From Shimia sp. R10_1 (GTDB lineage: Bacteria; Pseudomonadota; Alphaproteobacteria; Rhodobacterales; Rhodobacteraceae): a stretch of DNA of 64,000 bases. Below are positions 20,665 through 29,839 of this stretch, one piece after another. A model generated the notes under the pieces. That model was given only the letters and a program-made list of their open reading frames with translations, ran no database searches and had not been told where the DNA came from. Numbering within the stretch: the stretch's first letter is position 1; each line of letters opens with the position of its first letter. The position numbers were made by a program, and so were the translations under genes. The stretch is taken from the NCBI RefSeq assembly GCF_017744095.1, contig NZ_JAGHQX010000003.1, positions 248,001-312,000 of the forward strand. The letters are read 5' to 3'.

Positions 20665-22106
20665 TACAGGTCCTCGTTTTTGGATTGCGCTGCGGGATGG
20701 CTCAGTTTGCGGATGGCGTCAACCACCTTGGCCAATGCCATGGACAGGCTGCCCTTGGCCATGACCACATCACCGGCATCAACCAGCCGACGTACCTCTG
20801 TCGCCAGCTCTGCGCTCGTTTCCGCCCAAAGCCCGCGTTTCTCCTCTGGCAGAGCCCCATGCAGGTGCTGCATCAGCGGCCCGATACAATGCACAACATC
20901 GATATCGGCCATCGCTGGGTGATCAGCCAGCGCCGCATGCATAGCGATTTCTTCACCGCCCAGCTCTTTCATATCACCAACAAAGGCGATCCGACGCCCT
21001 TTGCCGATGCGCCCAATACCGTCTTTTGGTTTTGCCGCCGCCAAAACTTCAAACGCAGCCCCCAGGCTTGTGGGATTGGCATTATAGGCCTCATCAATCA
21101 GCTCCAGAGTGCGGTCTGTTTCCACCGGATCAAGCACCAGAGTTTCGCGCGCGCCGCGCCCCACAAACGGGGTCCAACGGCCAAGATCGGCCACCGCCAG
21201 CGCCAGGTCTGCGCCCATCGCATCGACAGAGGCCAAAGCGCCAAGCGCATTCATCGCAAAATGGCGCCCTGCGCTTTGCACTTTAAAGAGCACCGGTGCG
21301 TCACCCTGCATTGCGCGCGCCACGGTCACATTGCCCTGCAGCGTGATCTCACCCAGCCGCCAGTCTGTTGCGCTCTCGCCAAACTCCTGTTTGGCAAACC
21401 CAAGGGCTGCCGCATGGGCGCGCAGCACATCTGCGGTGTCGATATCCGCGTTTACGATGGCGATGCCATCCGGCTCCAACCCGTCAAACACCGCCGCTTT
21501 CTCCTGCGCGATGCCTGCGACATTCTCAAAAGCTTCCAGATGCACAGCGGCAACGGTTGTGACCAATGCCACATGGGGGCGGGCCATTTTCGCCAGCGGT
21601 GCAATTTCACCGGGATGGTTCATGCCGATTTCAATCACCGCATACTCGGTGTCTTCTGGCATGCGCGCCAGAGTGAGCGGCACACCCCAATGATTGTTGT
21701 AACTGGCCACCGACGCATGGGTGCGCCCCTGCCCTGACAGCATGGCACGCAGCATCTCTTTGGTGGAGGTTTTGCCAACCGATCCCGTAACCGCCACAAC
21801 GCGCGCGGCTGTGCGGGCGCGCCCTGCGCGGCCCAGCGCCTCAAGTCCCTGTAAGACATCGTCGACAATCAACAGAGGCGCATCCTCTGACAGACCTTCA
21901 GGCACACGGCTCACCAGAGCGGCCGCCGCGCCTTTTGCCAAGGCTTGCGCCACAAACTCATGGCCATCGCGCGCCGCGGTCAGCGCAACAAAGAGATCGC
22001 CTTCCTCAAGGGTGCGCGTGTCGATCGACACGCCTTTGCAGGCCCAATCGCCAGTGTTGCGTCCGCCCGTGGCATGAGCAGCGGCCTCTGAGGTCCATAG
22101 TGTCAT
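20664..22106 (-). CDS. murF: UDP-N-acetylmuramoyl-tripeptide--D-alanyl-D-alanine ligase MurF
   Basis: Mur ligase that adds D-Ala-D-Ala to complete the pentapeptide. The N-terminal substrate domain has [16 protein letters not shown], the ATP loop GSVGKTST lies at 108-115, and [10 protein letters not shown] is the MurF-specific motif. 480 residues, ATG at 22106 overlapping the murE stop by four bases. It works directly downstream of Ddl and MurE. Confidence 0.97.
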   Translation of the reverse strand: MTLWTSEAAAHATGGRNTGDWACKGVSIDTRTLEEGDLFVALTAARDGHEFVAQALAKGAAAALVSRVPEGLSEDAPLLIVDDVLQGLEALGRAGRARTAARVVAVTGSVGKTSTKEMLRAMLSGQGRTHASVASYNNHWGVPLTLARMPEDTEYAVIEIGMNHPGEIAPLAKMARPHVALVTTVAAVHLEAFENVAGIAQEKAAVFDGLEPDGIAIVNADIDTADVLRAHAAALGFAKQEFGESATDWRLGEITLQGNVTVARAMQGDAPVLFKVQSAGRHFAMNALGALASVDAMGADLALAVADLGRWTPFVGRGARETLVLDPVETDRTLELIDEAYNANPTSLGAAFEVLAAAKPKDGIGRIGKGRRIAFVGDMKELGGEEIAMHAALADHPAMADIDVVHCIGPLMQHLHGALPEEKRGLWAETSAELATEVRRLVDAGDVVMAKGSLSMALAKVVDAIRKLSHPAAQSKNEDL

Positions 22107-23584
22107 GCCAGACCTCCATCCAATGCAGCTACGGCCACGCTGGCTTGCTCACAATCATCAAATGGCAGAATGTCATCGCCGATTTCTTGCCCGGTCTCAT
22201 GGCCTTTGCCTGCAATGAGCAACGCATCCCCCGGCTCAAGCGCATCCACCGCGCGCAGGATCGCTTCGGCGCGATCCCCCACTTCGGTGGCCTCTGGCGC
22301 CCCCTCCATCACCGCTGCCCGGATGATGGCCGGATCTTCGCTGCGTGGGTTGTCATCCGTGACAAAAACCACATCGGCAAACTCTGCCGCGGCCTGCCCC
22401 ATCAGCGGGCGTTTCGTTGTGTCGCGATCCCCACCGGCCCCAACCACGATGATGAGGCGCCCCATAACATGCGGGCGCAGCGCTTTGAGCGCGGTGGCCA
22501 CACTGTCTGGCGTGTGGGAATAGTCCACATAAACGGCGGCGCCATTGGCGCGCGTTGCGGCCAGCTGCATCCGGCCGCGCACCCCTTGCAGCTCATGCAA
22601 TACCTCAAACACGCGCTCAGGTTCCGCACCGCAAGCAACAGCCAGTCCAGCCGCCAAAAGTACATTTTCCGCCTGAAATCCACCCAGCAGATTGAGCCGC
22701 GTCTGATAGCTTTTGCCCCGGAAGGTAAAGCGCACATCCTGCCCTGTGGCATCCAGACGCTGCGCCGTCAGCGCCAAATCAGCATCCCCCTTGCCCACAG
22801 TCAGCACGCCCTGTCCGCGACCTGCTGCAATCAGCGCCATATCCATGCCGCGCGGATCATCCACATTGATCACCGCTGTGCCCTCTTCCGGCAACACACG
22901 CGCAAAAAGCCCAGCCTTGGCGTTGAAGTACTCATCAAAGGTTTCGTGATAATCAAGATGATCTTGGGTAAAGTTTGTAAATCCTGCCGCCGCCAGCTGC
23001 ACCCCATCCAGACGGCATTGCGCCAATCCGTGAGAAGAGGCCTCCATTGCTGCAAAGCCAATGCCAGCATCTGCAGCCGCCGCCAATGTGCGGTGCAAAG
23101 TGATCGGTTCAGGTGTGGTGTGATGCAGCGGCGCGGTGAAATTGCCTTCCACGCCTGTCGTTCCCAGGTTCACCGCTGCAAGCCCCATCTCCTGCCAGAT
23201 CATCCGCAGGAAAGTGGCCACAGAAGTTTTGCCATTTGTGCCGGTCACCGCTGCCATAATGCCCGGTTGCGCACCGAAAAACAGCGCCGCCGTATAGGCC
23301 AATGCCTGACGTGGATCCTCTGCAACCACAAGAGCGGCACCACTCGCCGCCAGCTCCTGCTCGGCAATCTTCGCCCCCGCCGCATCCGTCAGAATGGCAG
23401 ACGCACCCATGCGCAGCGCAAACTGAATGAACGTGCCACCATGCACCCGCGTGCCAGGCAATGCAGCAAAGAGGAACCCCTCTTTGACATCACGACTGTC
23501 CACTGCAAGCCCGGTGATTTCCGGATTTGCGCCCCCAATGGCCGTCAGACCCAATTCAGAAAGTTGTTTTGCGCCCGCTGCCAT
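22103..23584 (-). CDS. murE: UDP-N-acetylmuramoyl-L-alanyl-D-glutamate--2,6-diaminopimelate ligase MurE
   Basis: Mur ligase that adds the third stem residue. The TDDNPRSEDP motif near residue 410 is the one that recognises meso-diaminopimelate, so the wall is the Gram-negative DAP type. The ATP loop GTNGKT is at 115-120, and the N-terminal domain has LAVDSRDVKEGFLFAA. 493 residues, ATG at 23584, 21 bases past ftsI. Confidence 0.97.
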   Translation of the reverse strand: MAAGAKQLSELGLTAIGGANPEITGLAVDSRDVKEGFLFAALPGTRVHGGTFIQFALRMGASAILTDAAGAKIAEQELAASGAALVVAEDPRQALAYTAALFFGAQPGIMAAVTGTNGKTSVATFLRMIWQEMGLAAVNLGTTGVEGNFTAPLHHTTPEPITLHRTLAAAADAGIGFAAMEASSHGLAQCRLDGVQLAAAGFTNFTQDHLDYHETFDEYFNAKAGLFARVLPEEGTAVINVDDPRGMDMALIAAGRGQGVLTVGKGDADLALTAQRLDATGQDVRFTFRGKSYQTRLNLLGGFQAENVLLAAGLAVACGAEPERVFEVLHELQGVRGRMQLAATRANGAAVYVDYSHTPDSVATALKALRPHVMGRLIIVVGAGGDRDTTKRPLMGQAAAEFADVVFVTDDNPRSEDPAIIRAAVMEGAPEATEVGDRAEAILRAVDALEPGDALLIAGKGHETGQEIGDDILPFDDCEQASVAVAALDGGLA

Positions 23585-23605
23585 CTTTGCCCGCCTGTCT
23601 TCGGC

Positions 23606-25390
23606 TTAATTTGATGTCAGCGTTATATCAGCCAACTCCGCAGGTTCAACTTCGGGTCGCAGCCCCAAAAGCGGCGCCACGCGGGCAATCATCTCTGCTG
23701 CAACCGGCACCGCTGTCCAGCCCGCTGTGCGGCGCGGCTCATCACCCGATGTTTCCACAGGTTCATCCAGCGAGAGGATCAGCACGTATTTGGGATCATG
23801 AGTTGGGAACATCGCCGCAAATGTCGCGATCACCTTATCCTCATAGTAGCCACGCCCGTTTTCTTTGGGTTTGTCGGCCGTACCCGTTTTGCCCCCCACG
23901 GCATAGCCCGGCACCTCACCAAAGGAAGCGGTGCCTTCGCTCACCACTTTGCGCAGCATCGTCCGGGCGGCTTCGGCGCTCTCAGCACTCATCACCCGTG
24001 GCCCGACCTCGACATCGCCCTGCTTCAGCAAGGTTGGCGTGACTTTTGTGCCGCCATTGGCGATTGCCGCATATCCCGCGGCCAGATGCAGTGGGCTTGC
24101 AGACATGCCATGCCCATAAGAAATCGTCATCGTTGACAGCTCAGACCAGTTCTTAGGCAGCAACGGCTGCGCGCCACGCGCCTCCACTACCTCGACCGGG
24201 GTTGGCTCAAAAAAGCCAAGGTTGCGCAAGAAGTCCTGCTGACGCGCAGCGCCGATCAGTTGCGCGATGCGTGCTGTACCAATGTTTGACGACTTCACGA
24301 TCACTTTGGTCAGCGTCAGCTGCGCGCCGTAATTGCGGAAATCGCGAATGCGGAATTTCCCCCAGCGCAACGGCCCCTTGGTGTCAATCATCGTCTCAGG
24401 TGCGGCCAGTCCAAGTTCCATGGATTGCGCCGCTGTGAAGATCTTGAAGGTCGAGCCCAGTTCATAAAGCCCCTGTACCGCACGGTTAAACAGCGGGCTA
24501 TCCGCGGCCTGCCCCTGAACCGGTGGGCGTGGGCGCTTGTTTGGATCAAAGTCCGGCAGGCTGACCATGGAGATCACTTCGCCGGTCTGAACATCCATCA
24601 GAACCGAACTTGCGCCTTTGGCATTCATCAGCTTCATGCCGCCCCAGAGCACCCGCTCCGCCGCAGCCTGCACAGTCAGATCGATTGACAATGTAAGCGC
24701 CTTGTCGCCATTCAGCGGATCACGCAGCTCTGCATCAAAATATTTCTCAACGCCTGCCACGCCGATCAGCTCGGCATCATGCACATCCTCTTTGCCAAAA
24801 CTCGCACCGCCCAACACATGCGCCGCCAGTCGGCCATTGGGATAGAGCCGCATTTCGCGACGCCCAAACAGCAATCCAGGCTCACCAATATCATGGACGG
24901 CCTGCTGTTGCTCTGGACTGATTTTCTTCTTGATCCAGAGGAACTTTCTCTTTCCTGTGAAATCTTTTATCAGGCGTTCTTCATCTAAGCCTGGAAAGAT
25001 CGCCACCAACTCTTTGGCTGCGCGCACCTTGTCGATCATATGGTGCGGCTGCGCATAAAGCGCATGGGTCTCAAGGTTGGTTGCGAGGATGCGCCCATGG
25101 CGGTCTACAATATCCGCACGTTCCGCCTGAATCCGACTGCCAGCATAGCTCGTGCGCGGCTCAGACGCCTCTGAGACACTGACCATGCCCATGCGCGTAC
25201 CAACTGTGATAAAGGCTCCGGTAAAAAGCACCGCCATAATAAGCAGCCGCCCCTCGGCACGCGCACGTCCCTTGCTGCGCATTTCCTCATGGCGCGCACG
25301 CAGATTGGCACGCTCAATGCTGTCGGGGTTCTCCCCAACTGCGCGTGCCCGAAGGATAGATGCCAAAGGCCGCAAAGGGGTGCGCGTCAT
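23606..25390 (-). CDS. ftsI: Septal transpeptidase FtsI (PBP3)
   Basis: Class B penicillin-binding protein that cross-links septal peptidoglycan, paired with FtsW. A basic cytoplasmic start is followed by one membrane helix near residues 47-66 and a PBP-dimer domain. The transpeptidase domain carries catalytic STFK at 313-316, KSSN near 370 and KTGT near 510. It ends with a short tail. 594 residues; the ATG at 25390 overlaps the ftsL stop as ATGA. Confidence 0.97.
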   Translation of the reverse strand: MTRTPLRPLASILRARAVGENPDSIERANLRARHEEMRSKGRARAEGRLLIMAVLFTGAFITVGTRMGMVSVSEASEPRTSYAGSRIQAERADIVDRHGRILATNLETHALYAQPHHMIDKVRAAKELVAIFPGLDEERLIKDFTGKRKFLWIKKKISPEQQQAVHDIGEPGLLFGRREMRLYPNGRLAAHVLGGASFGKEDVHDAELIGVAGVEKYFDAELRDPLNGDKALTLSIDLTVQAAAERVLWGGMKLMNAKGASSVLMDVQTGEVISMVSLPDFDPNKRPRPPVQGQAADSPLFNRAVQGLYELGSTFKIFTAAQSMELGLAAPETMIDTKGPLRWGKFRIRDFRNYGAQLTLTKVIVKSSNIGTARIAQLIGAARQQDFLRNLGFFEPTPVEVVEARGAQPLLPKNWSELSTMTISYGHGMSASPLHLAAGYAAIANGGTKVTPTLLKQGDVEVGPRVMSAESAEAARTMLRKVVSEGTASFGEVPGYAVGGKTGTADKPKENGRGYYEDKVIATFAAMFPTHDPKYVLILSLDEPVETSGDEPRRTAGWTAVPVAAEMIARVAPLLGLRPEVEPAELADITLTSN

Positions 25391-25740
25391 GGCGTCACCT
25401 CTTCAGCGGAAACTTCAACAGCATTTTCCAGCTCAAACCCAAACTCTAGCCCCGTGGATGGGTACGCGACCTGTTCCACCCGACCAAATTGATTGGGACG
25501 CAACGGAAGCAGCTGCAAATCATTGTAGTTGATCTCTGCCAAGTCTCGCAGTCGGTCGGGGCGATTGAGATAAGCCCACTCAGCCTTCAAAACCGCCAAT
25601 CGCGCCCGCGCCACACCAATCTCGCGCTGCAAACGTTCGGTTTCGCCGATCATCGCCTGTGTGCGGTAATTCTCTTGATAGGCCCAGACAGACAGCGCAA
25701 TCACCATACCAGCGGCCAAAACAAACAACACGGTTCGCAT
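25387..25740 (-). CDS. ftsL: Cell division protein FtsL
   Basis: Small bitopic divisome protein of 117 residues. One membrane helix at the very N-terminus (TVLFVLAAGMVIALSVWAY) is followed by a periplasmic coiled coil (ETERLQREIGVARARLAVLKAEW). Identification rests on topology and on position between rsmH and ftsI, since FtsL sequences are poorly conserved. It probably acts with FtsQ and a FtsB partner not in this window. The start follows the rsmH stop with no gap. Confidence 0.9.
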   Translation of the reverse strand: MRTVLFVLAAGMVIALSVWAYQENYRTQAMIGETERLQREIGVARARLAVLKAEWAYLNRPDRLRDLAEINYNDLQLLPLRPNQFGRVEQVAYPSTGLEFGFELENAVEVSAEEVTP

Positions 25741-26733
25741 TTACTTGCGCCCCCCAAGTGTTGGCATACCAATCATTTTGCCCGCGATTTCTCCCGCTGG
25801 TGCATCGGTGCGGCGCGCAACCCGCAACTTTGCAGAGCGCGCACGCGGATTGTGTTCCAGCTCCTCTGGATCCGGCCCCACGGCCTTTCGCGTGATCAAT
25901 TCAAACGCTGGCTTTTCCTGTTCTGTTTCAGGCGCATAGCGGTTGACGTTGCCGGTTTTGCCCGCACGGGACTGCAAGAACCGTTTCACCATGCGGTCCT
26001 CAACCGAATGGAATGTCACAACCGCCAAAAGCCCGCCGGGCTTCAGCGCGCGCTCGGCCGCCATCAGTCCGCGAAACAGCTCGCCATATTCATCATTCAC
26101 GGCAATCCGCAGCGCCTGAAAGCTGCGTGTCGCTGGATGGCTTTGGCCCGGCTTGGCGCGCGGCAGGCAACTTTCCACGATCTCCGAAAGACGCAGAGTT
26201 GTGGTGATTGGCTCGAGCGCCCGCTCGCGCACAATGGCTTTGGCAATGCGACGGCTCGCCCGCTCTTCGCCATATTGGTAAATGATATCGGCCAACTCAA
26301 CCTCACCGGCCTCATTCACCAGATCCGCAGCTGAAGGCCCATCCTGGCTCATACGCATATCGAGCGGACCATCCTTCATAAAGGAAAACCCGCGCTCTGC
26401 CAAATCCAGCTGCATGGAGCTCACCCCGAGGTCCAGCACAACCCCATCCAGATCCTCGGCATATTCATCCATCTTGGAAAAGACACCAGCGACAAGCTCA
26501 ATCTGATCACCATAATCCCCGACCCAGGGCGCCGCCATTTCAAACGCCAATGGATCGCGATCCACACCATAAACCTTGCTGGCCCCGGACTCGATCAAGC
26601 CGCGGGTGTAGCCCCCTGCACCAAAGGTGCCATCCAGCCACCGCCCGGACACCGGTGCCACTGCGCGCAACAAGGGGGCAAGCAGGACAGGAATGTGAGG
26701 GCGTTTTGCGGCGGTATCTTCAGAAGTCGCCAT
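25741..26733 (-). CDS. rsmH: 16S rRNA (cytosine1402-N4)-methyltransferase RsmH
   Basis: SAM-dependent methyltransferase that modifies the ribosomal P site at C1402 of 16S rRNA. HIPVLL near the start, the SAM-binding [25 protein letters not shown] and the C-terminal [14 protein letters not shown] are all family motifs. 330 residues, ATG at 26733, two bases past the mraZ stop. Formerly called mraW. Confidence 0.98.
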   Translation of the reverse strand: MATSEDTAAKRPHIPVLLAPLLRAVAPVSGRWLDGTFGAGGYTRGLIESGASKVYGVDRDPLAFEMAAPWVGDYGDQIELVAGVFSKMDEYAEDLDGVVLDLGVSSMQLDLAERGFSFMKDGPLDMRMSQDGPSAADLVNEAGEVELADIIYQYGEERASRRIAKAIVRERALEPITTTLRLSEIVESCLPRAKPGQSHPATRSFQALRIAVNDEYGELFRGLMAAERALKPGGLLAVVTFHSVEDRMVKRFLQSRAGKTGNVNRYAPETEQEKPAFELITRKAVGPDPEELEHNPRARSAKLRVARRTDAPAGEIAGKMIGMPTLGGRK

Positions 26734-26735
26734 AA

Positions 26736-27230
26736 TCAGAACCCCTCATCTCCATCCAAATAGATCGACGGATCAGCATCCGGATCAAAGTCTTCATCTG
26801 CTTCCAGCGCGTTGATCTCGTCGTAGCCATCTGGCGTCCAGATTTCGAAAGTGTCGCCCTTACCAGCAAACACGGCCATATCCACCAGACCAATCTTGTC
26901 ACGCTGCTCTTTGGGCAAAACGATACGCCCGGTTTCATCCACGGACGCGTCGATGGACTGCGTCAGGTACAGATTGGAAAGCGCCAGACGCTTTTTACTG
27001 CCCCGAGGCATCTTCATGATGCGGCCCACCACATCATTCATGGCCTCAACGGTGAAACATTCCAGATAGTCGCGCGTTTTGCCGCCGTATACGATCACGA
27101 GGTTGGGGTTTGCACCACTTTTCCACTCAGGGTCGCCTGCTTCAAGCACACGGCGGAACTTGGCCGGAATCGACATCCGCCCCTTACCATCCACCTTGTT
27201 ACGACTTTCGCCGCGAAACATGAGCGCCAC
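26736..27230 (-). CDS. mraZ: Transcriptional regulator MraZ
   Basis: DNA-binding protein of the AbrB-like swapped-hairpin fold that represses its own dcw operon in bacteria where it has been studied. Two half-domains are visible: [21 protein letters not shown] at the start (about residues 5-25) and the second copy [18 protein letters not shown] near residue 95. The frame starts at GTG 27230, with GAAAGGG about nine bases upstream. An ATG at 27221 is also possible. 164 residues. The upstream region carries three clusters of the MraZ operator motif, which supports autoregulation. Confidence 0.96.
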   Translation of the reverse strand: MALMFRGESRNKVDGKGRMSIPAKFRRVLEAGDPEWKSGANPNLVIVYGGKTRDYLECFTVEAMNDVVGRIMKMPRGSKKRLALSNLYLTQSIDASVDETGRIVLPKEQRDKIGLVDMAVFAGKGDTFEIWTPDGYDEINALEADEDFDPDADPSIYLDGDEGF

Positions 27231-27289
27231 TGCCTATGGCCCTTTCAACCTCTACCTGCCCCACCACCCCAAGACATCTGCCTGGTGGA

Positions 27290-27545
27290 AGCGAAACGGC
27301 GGATTGATCTGCTGCCACTGATCAATCCGCCGCCCTCGTCCCGCTCTTGCGGGGGTGTCCAGTTGCGCGTGCCACCTGGGGGGATGTTCTGCTCGCCCAC
27401 GCACCGGATCTCTTTTTTTCGATGAAAGCGGGCGCCTGTATGAAACCTGACTTGGGATTGAGGTCTTTGCGCCTCGTTTGTTCCCGTCCTCATCGTGGAA
27501 ATAGGGATCGCATGGGAATTCATGGAAGGCAACAGAAATTTTGCC
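27290..27545 (-). ncRNA. Predicted long mraZ leader / UpsM-like small RNA
   Basis: The mraZ start is preceded by about 700 non-coding bases. On the minus strand a promoter-like TTGGTT-N16-TAGACT lies at 27552-27579. RNA begun near 27545 would run about 250 bases to a strong inverted repeat at 27297-27332. Rhodobacter sphaeroides has a long dcw leader of the same layout that yields the abundant small RNA UpsM through partial termination and RNase E cleavage. Boundaries and homology here are inference from position and structure, not from sequence alignment. Confidence 0.45.
27297..27332 (-). terminator. Strong inverted repeat in the mraZ leader (partial terminator?)
   Basis: Perfect 13-base arms CGGCGGATTGATC (27297-27309) and GATCAATCCGCCG (27320-27332) with a ten-base loop. 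On the minus strand it is followed by GTTTCGCTTCC, a weak U tract, which suits partial rather than full termination ahead of mraZ. A second hairpin, CCCGC-4-GCGGG, lies just upstream in the transcript at 27340-27353. Confidence 0.6.
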
Positions 27546-27684
27546 CCACAGAGTCTATATATAAAAAAATCGCAACCAAGATATCCACAAGAAACGCCTC
27601 ACACCACCCACAGAACCACCAGATATCCACTGACACCCACCCCCAAACACCATATGAAGTGAAGTTAGCTCAAATGGGCCAAAC

Positions 27685-27699
27685 TCCCAAAAATTCCCA
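27685..27699 (-). promoter_or_regulatory. MraZ box, proximal cluster
   Basis: Reads TGGGA-N5-TGGGA on the minus strand, the direct-repeat geometry of the MraZ operator (TGGGN units every ten bases). It lies about 455 bases upstream of the mraZ start and about 105 bases upstream of the candidate -35 at 27574-27579. Confidence 0.55.
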
Positions 27700-27800
27700 A
27701 AAAGTTTTCACGCAAGCGTAGAAATGGCGCCATTTTCGGACCGTTTCCACAATTCCTCGCACTCATCACCCCCTGATTCGCACCACTTTCCCATGCAGAC

Positions 27801-27825
27801 CACCAGCCGTTCCCACCGTTTCCCA
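27801..27825 (-). promoter_or_regulatory. MraZ box, middle cluster with three units
   Basis: On the minus strand the units are TGGGA, TGGGA and a one-mismatch TGGTG, each ten bases from the next (27821-27825, 27811-27815, 27801-27805). This is the best match in the window to the triple TGGGN-N5 operator known for MraZ. Confidence 0.6.
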
Positions 27826-27843
27826 CCCCTCCATTTCGACCCA

Positions 27844-27858
27844 GCCCATAAATTCCCA
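27844..27858 (-). promoter_or_regulatory. MraZ box, distal cluster
   Basis: Reads TGGGA-N5-TGGGC on the minus strand, again with a ten-base period. It lies 72-86 bases before the start of the divergent Nudix gene, so it could also affect that gene. Confidence 0.45.
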
Positions 27859-27929
27859 GAAACGCCCCTTGTCTCCCCAGCACACCGCATTAGGCTCTCG
27901 CCGAGCGATACTGCATAAGAGGCTGTCTC

Positions 27930-28391
27930 ATGGGCGCACTTCCACCCAAAGCTGTTGAGGCCATGATCCGCAAAACACGCAAGAGCGGGAAAAACATCCA
28001 ACTCGCGGCGCTGCCTTACCGCATCCGTAAAGGGAAGGTGCAAATTATGCTGATCACCTCGCGCGGAACCCGCCAATGGATCATCCCCAAAGGCTGGCCC
28101 ATGGAAGCCCTCAAACCCCACAAAGCCGCCGCTCAAGAAGCATGGGAAGAAGCCGGCATCGTCGGAACAATTGAAAAGCACTGCCTCGGCCAATACCGGT
28201 ACCGTAAAACCCGCGGCCCGCTTTATGGCCAGAAAATCCGCGTCCTTGTATTTGCGCTTCAAGTGGAGAAATGCGCAAAACACTTCCCTGAAGCAGGGCA
28301 ACGCCAGCGCAAATGGATGAGCCCCCAAAAAGCGGCCAAACAGATCCGTATACCAGAGCTGGCGGAAATTGTGCGGGACTTTGCTCCATAG
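27930..28391 (+). CDS. Nudix hydrolase, DIPP-like subfamily
   Basis: Protein of 153 residues with an N-terminal basic segment and a Nudix fold. The Nudix box runs from GWPMEALK to QEAWEEAGI near residues 52-74. The catalytic E-x-x-E-E is intact, but the first Glu of the classic G-x5-E-x7-RE pattern is Leu and the Arg is Gln. As I recall, the PKGWPM subfamily related to diphosphoinositol or diadenosine polyphosphate hydrolases lacks these residues too, so the box is not necessarily broken. The substrate is unknown. It is divergent from mraZ and shares that regulatory region. ATG at 27930; an ATG at 27963 is possible. Confidence 0.85.
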   Translation: MGALPPKAVEAMIRKTRKSGKNIQLAALPYRIRKGKVQIMLITSRGTRQWIIPKGWPMEALKPHKAAAQEAWEEAGIVGTIEKHCLGQYRYRKTRGPLYGQKIRVLVFALQVEKCAKHFPEAGQRQRKWMSPQKAAKQIRIPELAEIVRDFAP

Positions 28392-28503
28392 CGCCCAAAC
28401 AAACGCATTGGCCAAGCCACACAGCCGCGCGCGACGCTTGATCCCCCCAACCCTGCGCCATATGTTCGCCCAGACGACCACTTGAGCAAGACACACCTTC
28501 GCG

Positions 28504-28974
28504 ATGATCAACTACACTTTGAAATGTGCCGAAGGGCACCGCTTTGACAGCTGGTTTCAATCGGCTGAAGCTTTTGACAAGCTCAAGGCCAGCGGAATGG
28601 TGGCTTGCGCAGTCTGTGGTGATACCCAGGTTGAGAAGGCGATGATGGCTCCGCGCGTTCGACCAGCCAGAAAGGCGGCAAGCAAAGCCCCCGAACAGGA
28701 AGCCCCGCGAGCAGAGGCCAAGCCCGCCCCCGGTGCGCTGTCCGCGCCAGCATCCCCAGCAGAACAAGCCTTGCGTGACCTGCGCAAACATGTGGAAGCC
28801 AATTCCGATTATGTGGGCAAAGACTTCGCCTCAGAGGCACGCGCCATGCACGAAGGCAGCACACCTGAGCGCGCCATCTACGGCGAAGCAAAGCCCGAAG
28901 AAGCCAAAGCCCTGATCGAAGAAGGCGTGCCGGTTGCACCACTTCCCTTTTCGATTGGGCGCAAAACAAATTAG
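28504..28974 (+). CDS. DUF1178 family protein, probable zinc-binding
   Basis: Protein of 156 residues beginning MINYTLKCAEGHRFDSWF. The paired metal-ligand motifs CxxGH (residues 8-12) and CxxC (CAVC, about 35-38) suggest a small zinc ribbon. An Ala/Pro-rich linker (residues 55-85) follows, then a helical C-terminal half (ALRDLRKHVEANSDYVGKDFASEARAMH). Family function is unknown. Eighteen bases separate it from the following SDR gene, so they may be cotranscribed. Confidence 0.88.
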   Translation: MINYTLKCAEGHRFDSWFQSAEAFDKLKASGMVACAVCGDTQVEKAMMAPRVRPARKAASKAPEQEAPRAEAKPAPGALSAPASPAEQALRDLRKHVEANSDYVGKDFASEARAMHEGSTPERAIYGEAKPEEAKALIEEGVPVAPLPFSIGRKTN

Positions 28975-28992
28975 GGCGAAAAGGACATTCAA

Positions 28993-29637
28993 ATGCACAC
29001 ACTCATCACTGGCGCCAATCGCGGCATCGGGGCCACACTTGCCGATCACCTGCGCGTGCAAGGCCACAAAGTAACCGGTACAAGCCGCGCTGGCGGCGAC
29101 TTTTTACAGCTTGATGTACGTGACCCGGCAAGCCAGGCCGCGATGGCGCAGGCGCTGGACACCCAGCCCATCGATCTCCTGATCTGCAATGCCGGCGTCT
29201 ACTTGGACAAAGGTCAAAACCTGGCCGATGGCTACCCCGCCGACATGTGGGATGACAGCTTCGCCACCAATGTCACCGGCGTTTTCCTGACCGTGCAGAA
29301 CCTGCTGCCCAACCTACAGCTGTCCGAGGCGCCAAAAATCGCGATCATCTCCTCGCAGATGGCGTCTCACACCCGTGCGCCGGGGGGCTCCTACATTTAC
29401 CGCGCGTCCAAAGCTGCCGCTCTGAACCTCGGGCGCAATCTTGCAACCGACCTGACCCACATCGGCATTGCTGTCGGCATCTACCACCCCGGCTGGGTAC
29501 AGACCGACATGGGCGGCACGCAGGCCGACATCACCCTTGAAGAAAGTGCCGCGGGCCTGATCAACCGGTTTGATGCCTTGACCCTTGAGACGACCGGTTG
29601 CTTTGAAACCTGGGACGGCCGCGCCCACGCCTACTGA
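28993..29637 (+). CDS. SDR-family NAD(P)-dependent oxidoreductase
   Basis: Short-chain dehydrogenase/reductase of 214 residues with a Rossmann cofactor loop TGANRGIG at residues 6-13, the structural motif CNAG near 64-67 and catalytic Tyr-x-x-x-Lys in YRASK near 136-140. No membrane segment or extra domain. The short length and CNAG (instead of NNAG) resemble the C-factor or CsgA-like branch. Its substrate cannot be told from sequence. ATG at 28993 after a GAAAAGGA site. Confidence 0.88.
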   Translation: MHTLITGANRGIGATLADHLRVQGHKVTGTSRAGGDFLQLDVRDPASQAAMAQALDTQPIDLLICNAGVYLDKGQNLADGYPADMWDDSFATNVTGVFLTVQNLLPNLQLSEAPKIAIISSQMASHTRAPGGSYIYRASKAAALNLGRNLATDLTHIGIAVGIYHPGWVQTDMGGTQADITLEESAAGLINRFDALTLETTGCFETWDGRAHAY

Positions 29638-29693
29638 GCGCGTCAGTCTTCTCACTCACAAACTTCTCATTCACAAAATATCCCGGGGTGAAT

Positions 29694-29728
29694 GGCGCAG
29701 CCCGCTGCGCCGGAGGGGCTGGCCCCTC
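29694..29728. repeat. Double-hairpin GC-rich palindromic element
   Basis: Two adjacent palindromes: GGCGCAG-4-CTGCGCC at 29694-29711 and GAGGGGC-2-GCCCCTC at 29713-29728. It is intergenic, between the SDR gene and lysC. I recall similar GGCGCAG/GAGGGGC double hairpins as dispersed intergenic elements in Rhodobacteraceae, but no second copy is in this window. Confidence 0.45.
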
Positions 29729-29839
29729 ATGCCTCCCCCGCCTCTCACTCCCACCTCAAGGGCCGACAAAGCCAATCAAGCTTGCCTCTTGCCCCCCAAC
29801 CGCGTAAACCCGCTCCGACTTACGATTTAAGGACGCGCC

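Noticed and set aside
21935..23614. 559-residue plus-strand frame opposite murF/murE
   Set aside because: Antisense shadow over two confident Mur ligase genes.
27260..27275. Further MraZ box near the mraZ start (two TGGGG on the minus strand)
   Set aside because: Units are eight bases apart rather than ten, so they do not fit the operator geometry.
27579..27629. DnaA-box-like ATATCCACA and ATATCCACT, possible replication origin
   Set aside because: Only two imperfect boxes, no cluster, and none of the usual origin neighbours; more likely part of the mraZ leader region.
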